Shown: positions 1 to 5,256 of the stretch, in pieces | How positions within the stretch are numbered: position 1 is the stretch's first letter | Layout: the number at the start of each line of letters is the position of its first letter | From: Streptococcaceae bacterium | GTDB lineage: Bacteria; Bacillota; Bacilli; Lactobacillales; Streptococcaceae | Assembly: GCA_031279745.1 (NCBI GenBank) | Contig: JAITHN010000013.1 | Location: 1 to 6,273 of the forward strand | Direction: 5' to 3' | DNA: 6,273 nucleotides | Notes under the pieces: generated by a model | The model's database searches: none | The model's input: the letters and a program-made list of their open reading frames with translations, nothing else | What the model was told of the DNA's origin: nothing | Program-made: the position numbers and the translations under genes

Positions 1-351
1 AACGACAGCAAAATAAAAGAATTTTCTCCGACTTCTTCAGGTGAATTTTCCGTAAAAGGGATTGTTGGGTATTTTGATCTCATTCAAATTGGAAAAACGA
101 CGCAATACAATAATTATGATGTGGGCATTCCATTTCACACAACTGCGGGCACCTATACAACGAGTGCAGGCAGCCTTGATTATCTTCAAGTAAACGGATC
201 GAAGGCGGAGCATGCGAGGCAAATGATTGAATTTTTGCCCAATGAAGGAGAAGTCCCTTCATTTCATGCGAGTACCAAGTATGTGATCATTGCCATCGGA
301 ATTTTTATTATCATTATTTTTGCATACTTCCTCGATCTTATTCGGAAGTAG
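1..351 (+). CDS. C-terminal part of a membrane-anchored protein, unrecognised family
   Basis: The frame is open from the first base of the window and stops at TAG 349-351, giving the last 116 residues of a longer protein. The fragment is a polar, Ser/Thr/Tyr/Gly-rich domain (residues 1 to about 90) followed by one strongly hydrophobic helix at about 94-111 (start YVIIAIGIF) and a short tail ending DLIRK. A single C-terminal helix with a positively charged end suggests a tail-anchored domain lying outside the membrane, with the C terminus in the cytoplasm; this orientation is inferred. An internal GTG at 121 lies in frame but has no ribosome binding site, so I treat the fragment as the end of one larger gene. 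The acylphosphatase gene starts 24 bases downstream and probably shares its transcript. I do not recognise the family and assign no function. Confidence 0.75.
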   Translation, partial: NDSKIKEFSPTSSGEFSVKGIVGYFDLIQIGKTTQYNNYDVGIPFHTTAGTYTTSAGSLDYLQVNGSKAEHARQMIEFLPNEGEVPSFHASTKYVIIAIGIFIIIIFAYFLDLIRK

Positions 352-375
352 TGATCAAGAAAGGCGGATAACGTT

Positions 376-660
376 ATGAGAAAAGTATTCCTCAATGTGT
401 CAGGGAAAGTACAAGGGGTTGGATTTCGATGGACGACTAAAAAACTTGCGGACCAATTAGGAGTTTCGGGTGAAGTTTGGAATGAGGGAGATGGAAGTGT
501 CTCTATTGTTGCAATGGGGGAAGACGACCAAATTGAAGCATTTATCGAAGGAGTCAGAAGAAGTCCAAGTCCGCTAGGCAAAGTGGATGAACTGCTCGTG
601 AAAGAGAGTTTAGAAGAAGTGGAAATTGGAACGTTCAAAGTTGTTTACAAAGGAGTTTGA
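376..660 (+). CDS. acyP: Acylphosphatase
   Basis: A 94-residue protein, the usual length of the acylphosphatase family (EC 3.6.1.7), which hydrolyses the carboxyl-phosphate bond of acyl phosphates such as acetyl phosphate or 1,3-bisphosphoglycerate in the cytosol. The first family signature is clear at residues 8-18 (VSGKVQGVGFR), with catalytic Arg18 at the phosphate-binding loop. The second is at 32-48 (GEVWNEGDGSV and following), with catalytic Asn36. The start ATG is preceded by AAGGCGG at 361-367 with 8 bases of spacing. The gap to the upstream membrane-protein gene is 24 bases with no room for a terminator, so co-transcription is likely. No U-tailed hairpin directly follows the stop; the nearest is the bidirectional hairpin at 801-834. 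The in vivo substrate cannot be told from sequence. Confidence 0.96.
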   Translation: MRKVFLNVSGKVQGVGFRWTTKKLADQLGVSGEVWNEGDGSVSIVAMGEDDQIEAFIEGVRRSPSPLGKVDELLVKESLEEVEIGTFKVVYKGV

Positions 661-802
661 TTACGTTCTGGGAAAATCGCATGTGCTACCTCAAATCCTG
701 CAAATTGACACCGAAAACAGTTGAATTCACGAGTGTTTGGGGCGGAAATCTGCGTTTTCGAAATCCGGCGCCATACGAAGGTTACCCCTGTCTTGACGAC
801 AA
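661..802. other. Unexplained intergenic stretch after acyP, open on both strands
   Basis: This segment is richer in G+C than the AT-rich promoter region at 975-1090. On the plus strand an ATG at 681 opens 48 codons ending at 825-827. On the minus strand a frame of about 56 codons runs from a TTG at 812 down to TAA at 645-647. Neither has a convincing ribosome binding site, both run into the terminator hairpin, and neither product is recognised. It could be a gene remnant or a dispersed intergenic repeat. No function is assigned. Confidence 0.3.
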
Positions 803-834
803 AAAAACGCAAAACATGTGTGTTTAGCGTTTTT
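801..834 (-). terminator. Bidirectional intrinsic terminator
   Basis: AAAAACGC at 803-810 pairs with GCGTTTTT at 827-834. After one A-A mismatch (811/826), 812-816 pairs with 821-825 around the loop TGTG. Read leftward, the stem ends in seven U residues (the A run at 801-807), so it terminates the minus-strand miniprotein gene, whose stop lies about 20 bases before the hairpin. Read rightward it has five U residues and can also stop transcripts coming from acyP. Confidence 0.8.
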
Positions 835-854
835 AGAAAATGATATTGGAATGT

Positions 855-974
855 TTAAAAATTTTGAAGTGCGCCGATAATAACGCCAGCAAGCGTTGCA
901 ACGAGCATAAGTACAATGACAACCATTGTGATTTTCTGGAAGGTAGACTTTTTCTTTTTTGGTTCTTGATACAT
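855..974 (-). CDS. 39-residue membrane miniprotein, DUF4044-like
   Basis: Too short for normal gene-calling cut-offs but well supported. On the minus strand an ATG (plus 972-974) is preceded by AAAGAGG with 6 bases of spacing. A near-consensus promoter lies just upstream (1004-1032) and a U-tailed hairpin lies about 20 bases past the stop. The product starts with a basic, lysine-rich segment (MYQEPKKKKSTFQKIT, residues 1-16), followed by one hydrophobic helix at about 17-36 and a short polar end, QNF. The KKKSTFQKIT head followed by a helix containing LMLVATL and ending GAL fits my memory of DUF4044 proteins of Bacilli, single-helix proteins of unknown role. It also resembles in size and layout Prli42, the miniprotein that tethers the stressosome to the membrane in Listeria, but I cannot claim that identity. 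Expected topology is basic N terminus in the cytoplasm. Its role is unknown. Confidence 0.85.
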   Translation of the reverse strand: MYQEPKKKKSTFQKITMVVIVLMLVATLAGVIIGALQNF

Positions 975-1003
975 AGGAAACCTCTTTTCATCTTTATTTA
1001 TTC

Positions 1004-1032
1004 ATTTTACAAATAACTTGGAATGATTTCAA
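1004..1032 (-). promoter_or_regulatory. SigA-type promoter of the miniprotein gene
   Basis: On the minus strand TTGAAA (plus 1027-1032) and TAAAAT (plus 1004-1009) are separated by exactly 17 bases. Transcription would begin near 997, giving a leader of about 23 bases that contains the ribosome binding site. This is one of the best promoter matches in the window and independently supports the short gene. Confidence 0.75.
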
Positions 1033-1049
1033 GAATTATCATGAATCGG

Positions 1050-1076
1050 TTGTTGTTACGTACGTTATGTTATAAT
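1050..1076 (+). promoter_or_regulatory. Extended -10 promoter of the DUF3397 gene
   Basis: A perfect TATAAT at 1071-1076 is preceded by TG at 1068-1069, giving the extended -10 form TGNTATAAT. The -35 is weak: TTGTTG at 1050-1055 with only 15 bases of spacing. An extended -10 often compensates for that. Start would be near 1083, about 25 bases before the TTG start codon. It is divergent from, and does not overlap, the miniprotein promoter. Confidence 0.65.
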
Positions 1077-1107
1077 TTATGAAAGTATAAGTTAGGGGGA
1101 GAACATT

Positions 1108-1470
1108 TTGACTGCATTACTACTCATTTTTTGGACAATCTTTCCATTTATTGCAATCTATGCGTCAAAATTTTTCGTTGCAAGGTTTTCCCTAAGGAAA
1201 AGATTTCATTTAAAACCTGTTGATATTGTCGTACCACTTCTCTTAATTGGGATGCATGGGGCAACAAGTGTGGGATTCGGAGAATCGATTCTTCCCTATT
1301 TTTTAATCTCTATATTCTTGCTACTCATCTCGATAGCAATGTTTCAAGCGTATTTTTATGAAGAAATTTACTATCCAAGACTGTTTAAAATGTTTTGGAG
1401 AACAACGTTTCTCTTTACGATGTTTGTGTACTATCTCTTTATCATCCTGTCATTTGTGAATAAATTCTAA
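1108..1470 (+). CDS. DUF3397-type integral membrane protein
   Basis: A 120-residue, very hydrophobic protein with four predicted membrane helices at about 3-24, 38-56, 60-80 and 97-117. The basic loop between helices 1 and 2 (RFSLRKRFHLK, 26-36) should be cytoplasmic. Length, helix spacing, the acidic YEE segment before helix 4 and the FWR motif at its start fit the DUF3397 family of Bacillales, which has no established function; this assignment is from memory of the family pattern. The start is TTG at 1108, chosen because AGGGGGA at 1094-1100 lies 7 bases upstream and no in-frame ATG has such support. It has its own promoter and terminator, so it is monocistronic. Nothing in the neighbours points to a role. 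Confidence 0.85.
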   Translation: MTALLLIFWTIFPFIAIYASKFFVARFSLRKRFHLKPVDIVVPLLLIGMHGATSVGFGESILPYFLISIFLLLISIAMFQAYFYEEIYYPRLFKMFWRTTFLFTMFVYYLFIILSFVNKF

Positions 1471-1493
1471 CGTAGCTAAGCCTACGTTTTTTT
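1469..1493 (+). terminator. Intrinsic terminator of the DUF3397 gene
   Basis: AACGTAG at 1469-1475 pairs with CTACGTT at 1482-1488 around a 6-base loop, followed by an uninterrupted T run to 1493. The 5' arm starts within the stop codon, so there is no 3' untranslated spacer. Confidence 0.85.
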
Positions 1494-1705
1494 GTTGCAG
1501 AAACCAGAGTTTTCAAACCAATTCGTATAGAGGGGGATGCTGATTGAGTTGGCGTGTAAAATTTGCAATCTCATAGACTCATCGTCTGTCAATGATCGGG
1601 ACAGTTCTGCAACTACCGATGCGCTGCATACTCTAGGATGCGTGAGGCAGTTTTTCACTGCGCTCTGCGTTTAAGAACCCTCTAACATGCCGCTGGAGCT
1701 TTTAT
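1494..1705. repeat. Intergenic stretch with 9-bp inverted repeat, possible dispersed repeat or gene remnant
   Basis: GTTGCAGAA at 1494-1502 is repeated in perfect inversion as TTCTGCAAC at 1605-1613, bounding a 120-base unit. On the minus strand a frame is open for 58 codons from GTG (plus 1656-1658) to TAG at 1482-1484. On the plus strand an ATG at 1537 opens 45 codons to 1674. The minus frame has no ribosome binding site. The plus frame has AGAGGGGG touching its ATG, too close for normal initiation; the same site is 7 bases from a TTG at 1544, whose frame stops after 10 codons. A small hairpin, GCAGT/ACTGC, is at 1648-1661. I recognise no product. A mobile intergenic repeat or decayed gene would explain both the inverted repeat and the coding-like look. 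Confidence 0.3.
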
Positions 1706-1734
1706 GAAACAAAAAGTTTCGAGTTTTGTATAAT
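1706..1734 (+). promoter_or_regulatory. Possible promoter of the phosphatase gene
   Basis: A perfect TATAAT lies at 1729-1734, 20 bases before the start codon. No good -35 is seen: the 17-base position is GAAACA (1706-1711). The start point would be near 1741, leaving a leader of only about 14 bases that still contains most of the GGGGGG ribosome binding site. An inverted repeat GAAAC-AAAAA-GTTTC at 1706-1720 fills the -35/spacer region and could be an operator. Confidence 0.4.
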
Positions 1735-1754
1735 AAATGAAGGGGGGAACTGAA

Positions 1755-2495
1755 ATGAAGAATTTATTTGTAATTGGAGATATTCACGGAGATTTTGAAA
1801 TGATGAAAGAGGTGCTGAAAAAATGGGAAAAAGAGAAGCAACAACTTCTTTTTCTTGGCGACTTAAATGATCGTGGTCCCCAGTCGAAGTCTTGCTTTCT
1901 GTTGGCGAAGAGCTTGGTGGAAGGCGATAAAGCCATCTACCTGATGGGAAACCATGAAATCATGTTTTTGAATTACCTAGAGTCCCCGAACGATGACCCA
2001 GATTTATTTTTAGAAAACGGTGGGAAGGAGACGGTTGAGAGTTTTCTTTACAAAGGAGTCTTAAATGAGTTGTCTAATACAGAGATTGCCATGATGATTC
2101 GCACAATATACAAAGATTTGATTCGTTTTCTGTCCGAGAGACCCTTGTATGCGGAATGGGGGCAGTATGTTTTTGTACATGCAGGAGTTGATCTCAAAAA
2201 TAAAGATTGGCGAAAGTCGACTGCACGGGATTTTCTCTGGTCGAGGAAACATTTTATTGAAGGTAAGAATCGCACGGGGAAAACGATTGTTTTCGGCCAT
2301 ACGCCAACCGTCTATTTGAATCACGGTGTTGTCAATCCAGATGTCTGGCAAGAGGACGGGAAAATCGGAGTAGATGGGGGAGCAGTTTACGGCTATGTCC
2401 TTTACGGTGTTGAATTTTCAAAGGATGGAATTGAGCACATAAATGAAGTGCAACATAAGAACTGGAAGGAATATTTAGCAAAAAGGAAGCAATGA
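1755..2495 (+). CDS. PPP-family metallophosphatase (Ser/Thr phosphatase or nucleotide hydrolase type)
   Basis: A 246-residue cytosolic protein carrying the full set of PPP-type metallophosphoesterase motifs: GDIHG at 8-12 (Asp9, His11), GDLNDRG at 35-41 (Asp36, Arg40), GNHE at 65-68 (Asn66, His67), HAG at 142-144 and GHTP at 181-184 (His142 and His182 as further metal ligands). These bind two metal ions and hydrolyse phosphoesters. In bacteria this fold covers protein Ser/Thr phosphatases and diadenosine-tetraphosphate hydrolases. The sequence does not match PrpE closely, so the substrate stays open. An in-frame ATG at 1737 would add six residues, but its second and third codons are the ribosome binding site (AGGGGGG, 1741-1747), so I place the start at 1755. 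The aldo/keto reductase gene follows 70 bases downstream without a terminator. Confidence 0.9.
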   Translation: MKNLFVIGDIHGDFEMMKEVLKKWEKEKQQLLFLGDLNDRGPQSKSCFLLAKSLVEGDKAIYLMGNHEIMFLNYLESPNDDPDLFLENGGKETVESFLYKGVLNELSNTEIAMMIRTIYKDLIRFLSERPLYAEWGQYVFVHAGVDLKNKDWRKSTARDFLWSRKHFIEGKNRTGKTIVFGHTPTVYLNHGVVNPDVWQEDGKIGVDGGAVYGYVLYGVEFSKDGIEHINEVQHKNWKEYLAKRKQ

Positions 2496-2565
2496 GGCAC
2501 CAAAGGCAGCGGAACCATACGCGGTAAAATGGAAACAATTAAAAGAAAAGGAAAAGGAAAAGAAT

Positions 2566-3483
2566 ATGAAAACATTGAAAATTGGAGAAAGTGGGCTTGA
2601 AGCGTCACAGATTGTACTCGGATGTATGCGTATAAACGAGGCAGGGAAAAATCCAGTGAATGTCATTGAAACGGCGGTTTCTGGGGGAATCAATCTCTTT
2701 GATCATGCGGATATATACGGTGGTGGAGAATGTGAAAGTATTTTTGCAGATGCGTTAAAGAAATCTTCTGTAAAAAGAGAGGATATTCTTATTCAGACAA
2801 AATGCGGAATTGTTCCAGGAAGGATGTTTGATTTTTCTAAAGAGCATATTTTAGAAAGTGTTGAGGGTTCGTTAAAGCGTTTGAACACGGATTATGTAGA
2901 CATGCTATTGCTTCATAGGCCTGATACGCTTGTTGAACCAAGTGAAGTAGCAGAAGCTTTTGAAAAACTGGAGAAGGAAGGAAAAGTCAGAGCATTCGGT
3001 GTGAGCAACCAGAATCCTATGCAGATTGAGCTGTTGAAAACGGCAGTAAAAACACCGCTTGTAGCCAACCAATTGCAATTTGGTTTGAAGCATACTGGAA
3101 TGATTGATGCAGGCTTAAATGTAAATATGCTTGATGCGGCATCAGTCGACCGTGATGGACAAATTTTAGAATATTCACGGATTCATAACATGACGATTCA
3201 AGCATGGTCTCCATACCAATACGGCTTCTTTGAAGGAATTTTCATTGGTAATGAAAAATTCCCAGAATTGAACAAGGCATTAGAAGAAATGGCTGAGAAA
3301 TACAAGACGACAGTAACCGGAATCTCAACGGCTTGGATTAGTCGCCACCCTGCAAATATTCAAACAATTATAGGGACGATGACTCCAATGCGGATAGAGG
3401 AAGTCACAAAAGCAAGTGACGTGATTCTATCAAGAGAAGATTGGTATGCTCTCTATTTAGCAGCAGGAAATATTTTGCCATAA
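2566..3483 (+). CDS. Aldo/keto reductase, YdhF-like
   Basis: A 305-residue NAD(P)H-dependent oxidoreductase with a TIM-barrel fold, expected in the cytosol. The family's catalytic tetrad is intact: Asp46 and Tyr51 in FDHADIYGGG, Lys79 in QTKCG and His117 in LLLHRPD. Later family landmarks are FGVSN (about 146-150), the QAWSPYQYG segment, and IIGTMTP near the C terminus, which contacts the cofactor. GTMTPMRI and the LSREDWYALYLAAGN end resemble the YdhF group rather than the xylose-reductase group. The natural substrate is unknown. The start ATG has AAGGA at 2554-2558 with 7 bases of spacing. The frame stays open upstream to 2479 but holds no start codon. It probably shares a transcript with the phosphatase before it and the acetyltransferase 50 bases after it. 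Confidence 0.93.
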   Translation: MKTLKIGESGLEASQIVLGCMRINEAGKNPVNVIETAVSGGINLFDHADIYGGGECESIFADALKKSSVKREDILIQTKCGIVPGRMFDFSKEHILESVEGSLKRLNTDYVDMLLLHRPDTLVEPSEVAEAFEKLEKEGKVRAFGVSNQNPMQIELLKTAVKTPLVANQLQFGLKHTGMIDAGLNVNMLDAASVDRDGQILEYSRIHNMTIQAWSPYQYGFFEGIFIGNEKFPELNKALEEMAEKYKTTVTGISTAWISRHPANIQTIIGTMTPMRIEEVTKASDVILSREDWYALYLAAGNILP

Positions 3484-3533
3484 AAATGGTTTGTCATCCG
3501 TATTGATTTATAGATAAAAATGGAGGATGTAAG

Positions 3534-4667
3534 ATGAACTCTGAAAAGAGGATTACGGCAGGGTATGGCAAAGAACGAATGGACCTTGTCCAGTATGCAT
3601 TTAATAAATCAGGAGAGGTTTGGGAAAATGCCTTCCAACATTATTTGAAGCATACGGTGAGTTTTACTGATTTTACAAATGGGAAGTTGACGAGTCAGGT
3701 GTCCGTGATTCCATTTGAGTTAAATCTTCATGGAGTGCCATTCAAGTCAATAGGGATCGGCTATGTTGCGTCTTATCCTGAAGTGAGAGGTAACGGTGCC
3801 ATGCACCGAATTTTTGAAGAAATTGAAGCATACGAGCAGGAAGAAGGGATTATTCTCTCCTTATTAGATCCATTTTCATATGGATTTTATGGTCGATTTG
3901 GCTATGTGCATGCCTACAATCGATTAAAGATGACATGGGCAAATCAAGATTTTCCGTCTTTTCCCATCTCTGATTATTCGGTGGAGCGTTTGAGTTTTGA
4001 AGAGGCGCTGCCTATTATACAACAACTCCACAGAGATGCTAATGGGACGAAAAAAGGAAGTATGGTTCGTTCGGAGTGGTGGTGGGAGTACTGGCATTTG
4101 AAACGTGTACCTCATGAAAAAATCGCCGTGGCATTTGATGAGTATCACGTTGCAAAAGCTTATGTGAGATATTCGACGAATTTCCCAACATTGACGATTC
4201 ATGAGTGGATTGGAGAGAACATCCAATCGCTGAATGCCTTAGGAAGGTTTATTCAAAGTCATAGTTCCAGTGTAGAAAATTTTGTCTGGATTTCACCAGA
4301 GGAAAACCCAGAGGATGTGCTGGCTTTCCAAATGATGGCTGAAAAGAGAAATGTGAAGCTGGAAGTTCTTCCTTATATGCAAGTGAAAATCAATGATTGG
4401 CATGTGTTTCTCCGTCAGTATCCATGGAAGAGAGATGTCAGCCATTTCGTCTTCCAACTAGACGGAAAAAGTTTCGAAATGGGAGAAGCAGAGAATAAGG
4501 TGGAAGTGTCGATAAGCAAAGAAAACTTCACCAAGCTCCTATTTTCAAAGACAAGCGTAAAACAATTAGTCTTTCAAGAGGAAATCGTTTTCTCAAGTCG
4601 GAAAGGGATGGAAGAATTAGAACACGCCCTCCACTCAGAGGCAAAAGCGCTCTTAGATGAATTTTAA
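3534..4667 (+). CDS. Eis-like GNAT N-acetyltransferase
   Basis: A 377-residue protein with the layout of the Eis family: an N-terminal GNAT fold, a second degenerate GNAT half, and a C-terminal SCP2-like domain. The acetyl-CoA binding signature is at about 76-90 (IGYVASYPEVRGNGAM, with the Arg-x-x-Gly-x-Gly/Ala type turn). The YGFYGRFGY segment at 116-124 matches the region that carries the catalytic tyrosine in mycobacterial Eis. The chain ends DEF; in M. tuberculosis Eis the C-terminal carboxylate of a terminal Phe acts in catalysis, so a terminal Phe here is notable. Eis-type enzymes acetylate amines on aminoglycosides, peptides or proteins; the substrate here is unknown. The start follows GGAGG at 3522-3526 with 7 bases of spacing. 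A terminator follows at 4682. Confidence 0.88.
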   Translation: MNSEKRITAGYGKERMDLVQYAFNKSGEVWENAFQHYLKHTVSFTDFTNGKLTSQVSVIPFELNLHGVPFKSIGIGYVASYPEVRGNGAMHRIFEEIEAYEQEEGIILSLLDPFSYGFYGRFGYVHAYNRLKMTWANQDFPSFPISDYSVERLSFEEALPIIQQLHRDANGTKKGSMVRSEWWWEYWHLKRVPHEKIAVAFDEYHVAKAYVRYSTNFPTLTIHEWIGENIQSLNALGRFIQSHSSSVENFVWISPEENPEDVLAFQMMAEKRNVKLEVLPYMQVKINDWHVFLRQYPWKRDVSHFVFQLDGKSFEMGEAENKVEVSISKENFTKLLFSKTSVKQLVFQEEIVFSSRKGMEELEHALHSEAKALLDEF

Positions 4668-4681
4668 TAAGATTGATTTCC

Positions 4682-4714
4682 AAACACCCTCCACAGCAGA
4701 TTGGCGGGTGTTTT
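4682..4714 (+). terminator. Intrinsic terminator after the acetyltransferase gene
   Basis: AAACACCC at 4682-4689 pairs with GGGTGTTT at 4706-4713, extended inside by CCA (4691-4693) with TGG (4702-4704) after a one-base mismatch. The T tract is short (four T, then CGTT). It lies 14 bases past the stop and closes the phosphatase-reductase-acetyltransferase group. Confidence 0.72.
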
Positions 4715-4756
4715 CGTTCAACCAAGTGTTTTGTTTGAAGAACGTGAGCAAGATTC

Positions 4757-4785
4757 TTGAATATTTCTAAGCTGACGATTATAGT
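4757..4785 (+). promoter_or_regulatory. SigA-type promoter of the 4822 membrane-protein gene
   Basis: TTGAAT at 4757-4762 and TATAGT at 4780-4785 are separated by exactly 17 bases. Transcription would start near 4792, leaving a leader of about 30 bases. Confidence 0.7.
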
Positions 4786-4821
4786 AAAAAAATAATAAAA
4801 TGAGAGTGCGATAGGTGTTTT

Positions 4822-5244
4822 ATGAAAAAACTATATTCAGATGATAAGGTCTTACAAGCTTCTTTTATTTTTTGGGCAATCTATATGGTTGGGATTGGGG
4901 CGTCGCTTACATTTGCACCACATATTATGGCGATTGTACTTAATTTTCCTGCACCTCAGGATAACTGGATTCGTCTTTTTGGTGGATTGGCAACGATTAT
5001 TGGTGCGGGCTACGCTGTGATTTTGCAAAGTGAAGTAAATATTTGGATTGTTCGATGGACGATTGGTGCGAGATTGTACTTTTTTTCCCTCACCTTGTTA
5101 AGTGTGTGGATGGGATGGTTTCCACCGATTCTCATCCTAACTGGGGCATTCGATTTTCTCAATGCAATGTGGACGCTGGTCGGGTTACGGAGATTTCAGC
5201 AAAAACAAGAGGCGGAAAATATTGACAGGGAAACAAATTCATAG
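4822..5244 (+). CDS. Four-helix membrane protein of unknown function
   Basis: A 140-residue protein with four predicted membrane helices at about 11-31, 50-69, 74-97 and 99-120, a short charged N terminus (MKKLYSDDK) and a polar, Gln/Glu-rich tail from 122 to 140. Visible landmarks are TFAPHIM at the end of helix 1, a RLFGGLATIIGAGY segment in helix 2 and the acidic FDFLNA near helix 4. The overall pattern resembles small, poorly named four-helix membrane proteins common in bacteria, but I cannot give a family name with confidence. The ATG is preceded by a weak AGGTG (4813-4817) with 4 bases of spacing, so translation may be modest. It has its own promoter. No terminator follows: the rpsD promoter begins inside its last codons, so read-through into the rpsD leader is possible. 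Confidence 0.85.
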   Translation: MKKLYSDDKVLQASFIFWAIYMVGIGASLTFAPHIMAIVLNFPAPQDNWIRLFGGLATIIGAGYAVILQSEVNIWIVRWTIGARLYFFSLTLLSVWMGWFPPILILTGAFDFLNAMWTLVGLRRFQQKQEAENIDRETNS

Positions 5245-5250
5245 TATGAT
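5222..5250 (+). promoter_or_regulatory. Consensus SigA promoter of rpsD, overlapping the end of the upstream gene
   Basis: A perfect TTGACA at 5222-5227 and TATGAT at 5245-5250 are separated by exactly 17 bases. The -35 lies in the last codons of the upstream membrane-protein gene and the -10 starts right after its stop codon. Transcription would start near 5257, giving an untranslated leader of about 158 bases. This strength suits a ribosomal protein gene. Confidence 0.85.
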
Positions 5251-5256
5251 GTTATT

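Noticed and set aside
121..351. Separate gene starting at GTG 121
   Set aside because: The frame is open to the window edge and no ribosome binding site precedes the GTG; it is the end of a longer gene.
264..638. Minus-strand ORF of 124 codons opposite acyP
   Set aside because: Antisense shadow of a well-supported acylphosphatase gene; the product is low-complexity Ser/Thr/Pro-rich sequence with no recognisable domain.
1537..1674. 45-codon ORF with AGAGGGGG upstream
   Set aside because: The ribosome binding site directly touches the ATG, composition is not protein-like (Cys and Ser rich), and no family is recognised; kept only as part of the unexplained gap.
1737..1754. ATG at 1737 as the start of the phosphatase gene
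   Set aside because: The ribosome binding site AGGGGGG lies inside this extension, and the ATG at 1755 has correct spacing and places the GDIHG motif at the usual distance from the N terminus.
3491..3518. TTGTCA plus GATAAA as a promoter for the acetyltransferase gene
   Set aside because: The implied start point (about 3525) would fall inside the GGAGG ribosome binding site at 3522-3526, so the transcript would lack it.
4715..4744. Inverted repeat CGTTC/GAACG after the acetyltransferase terminator
   Set aside because: Only five pairs with a 20-base interior and no T run; likely chance next to the real terminator.
5043..5225. Plus-strand ORF inside the 4822 membrane-protein gene
   Set aside because: A shadow frame without ribosome binding site; the real frame has four clear membrane helices and a promoter.
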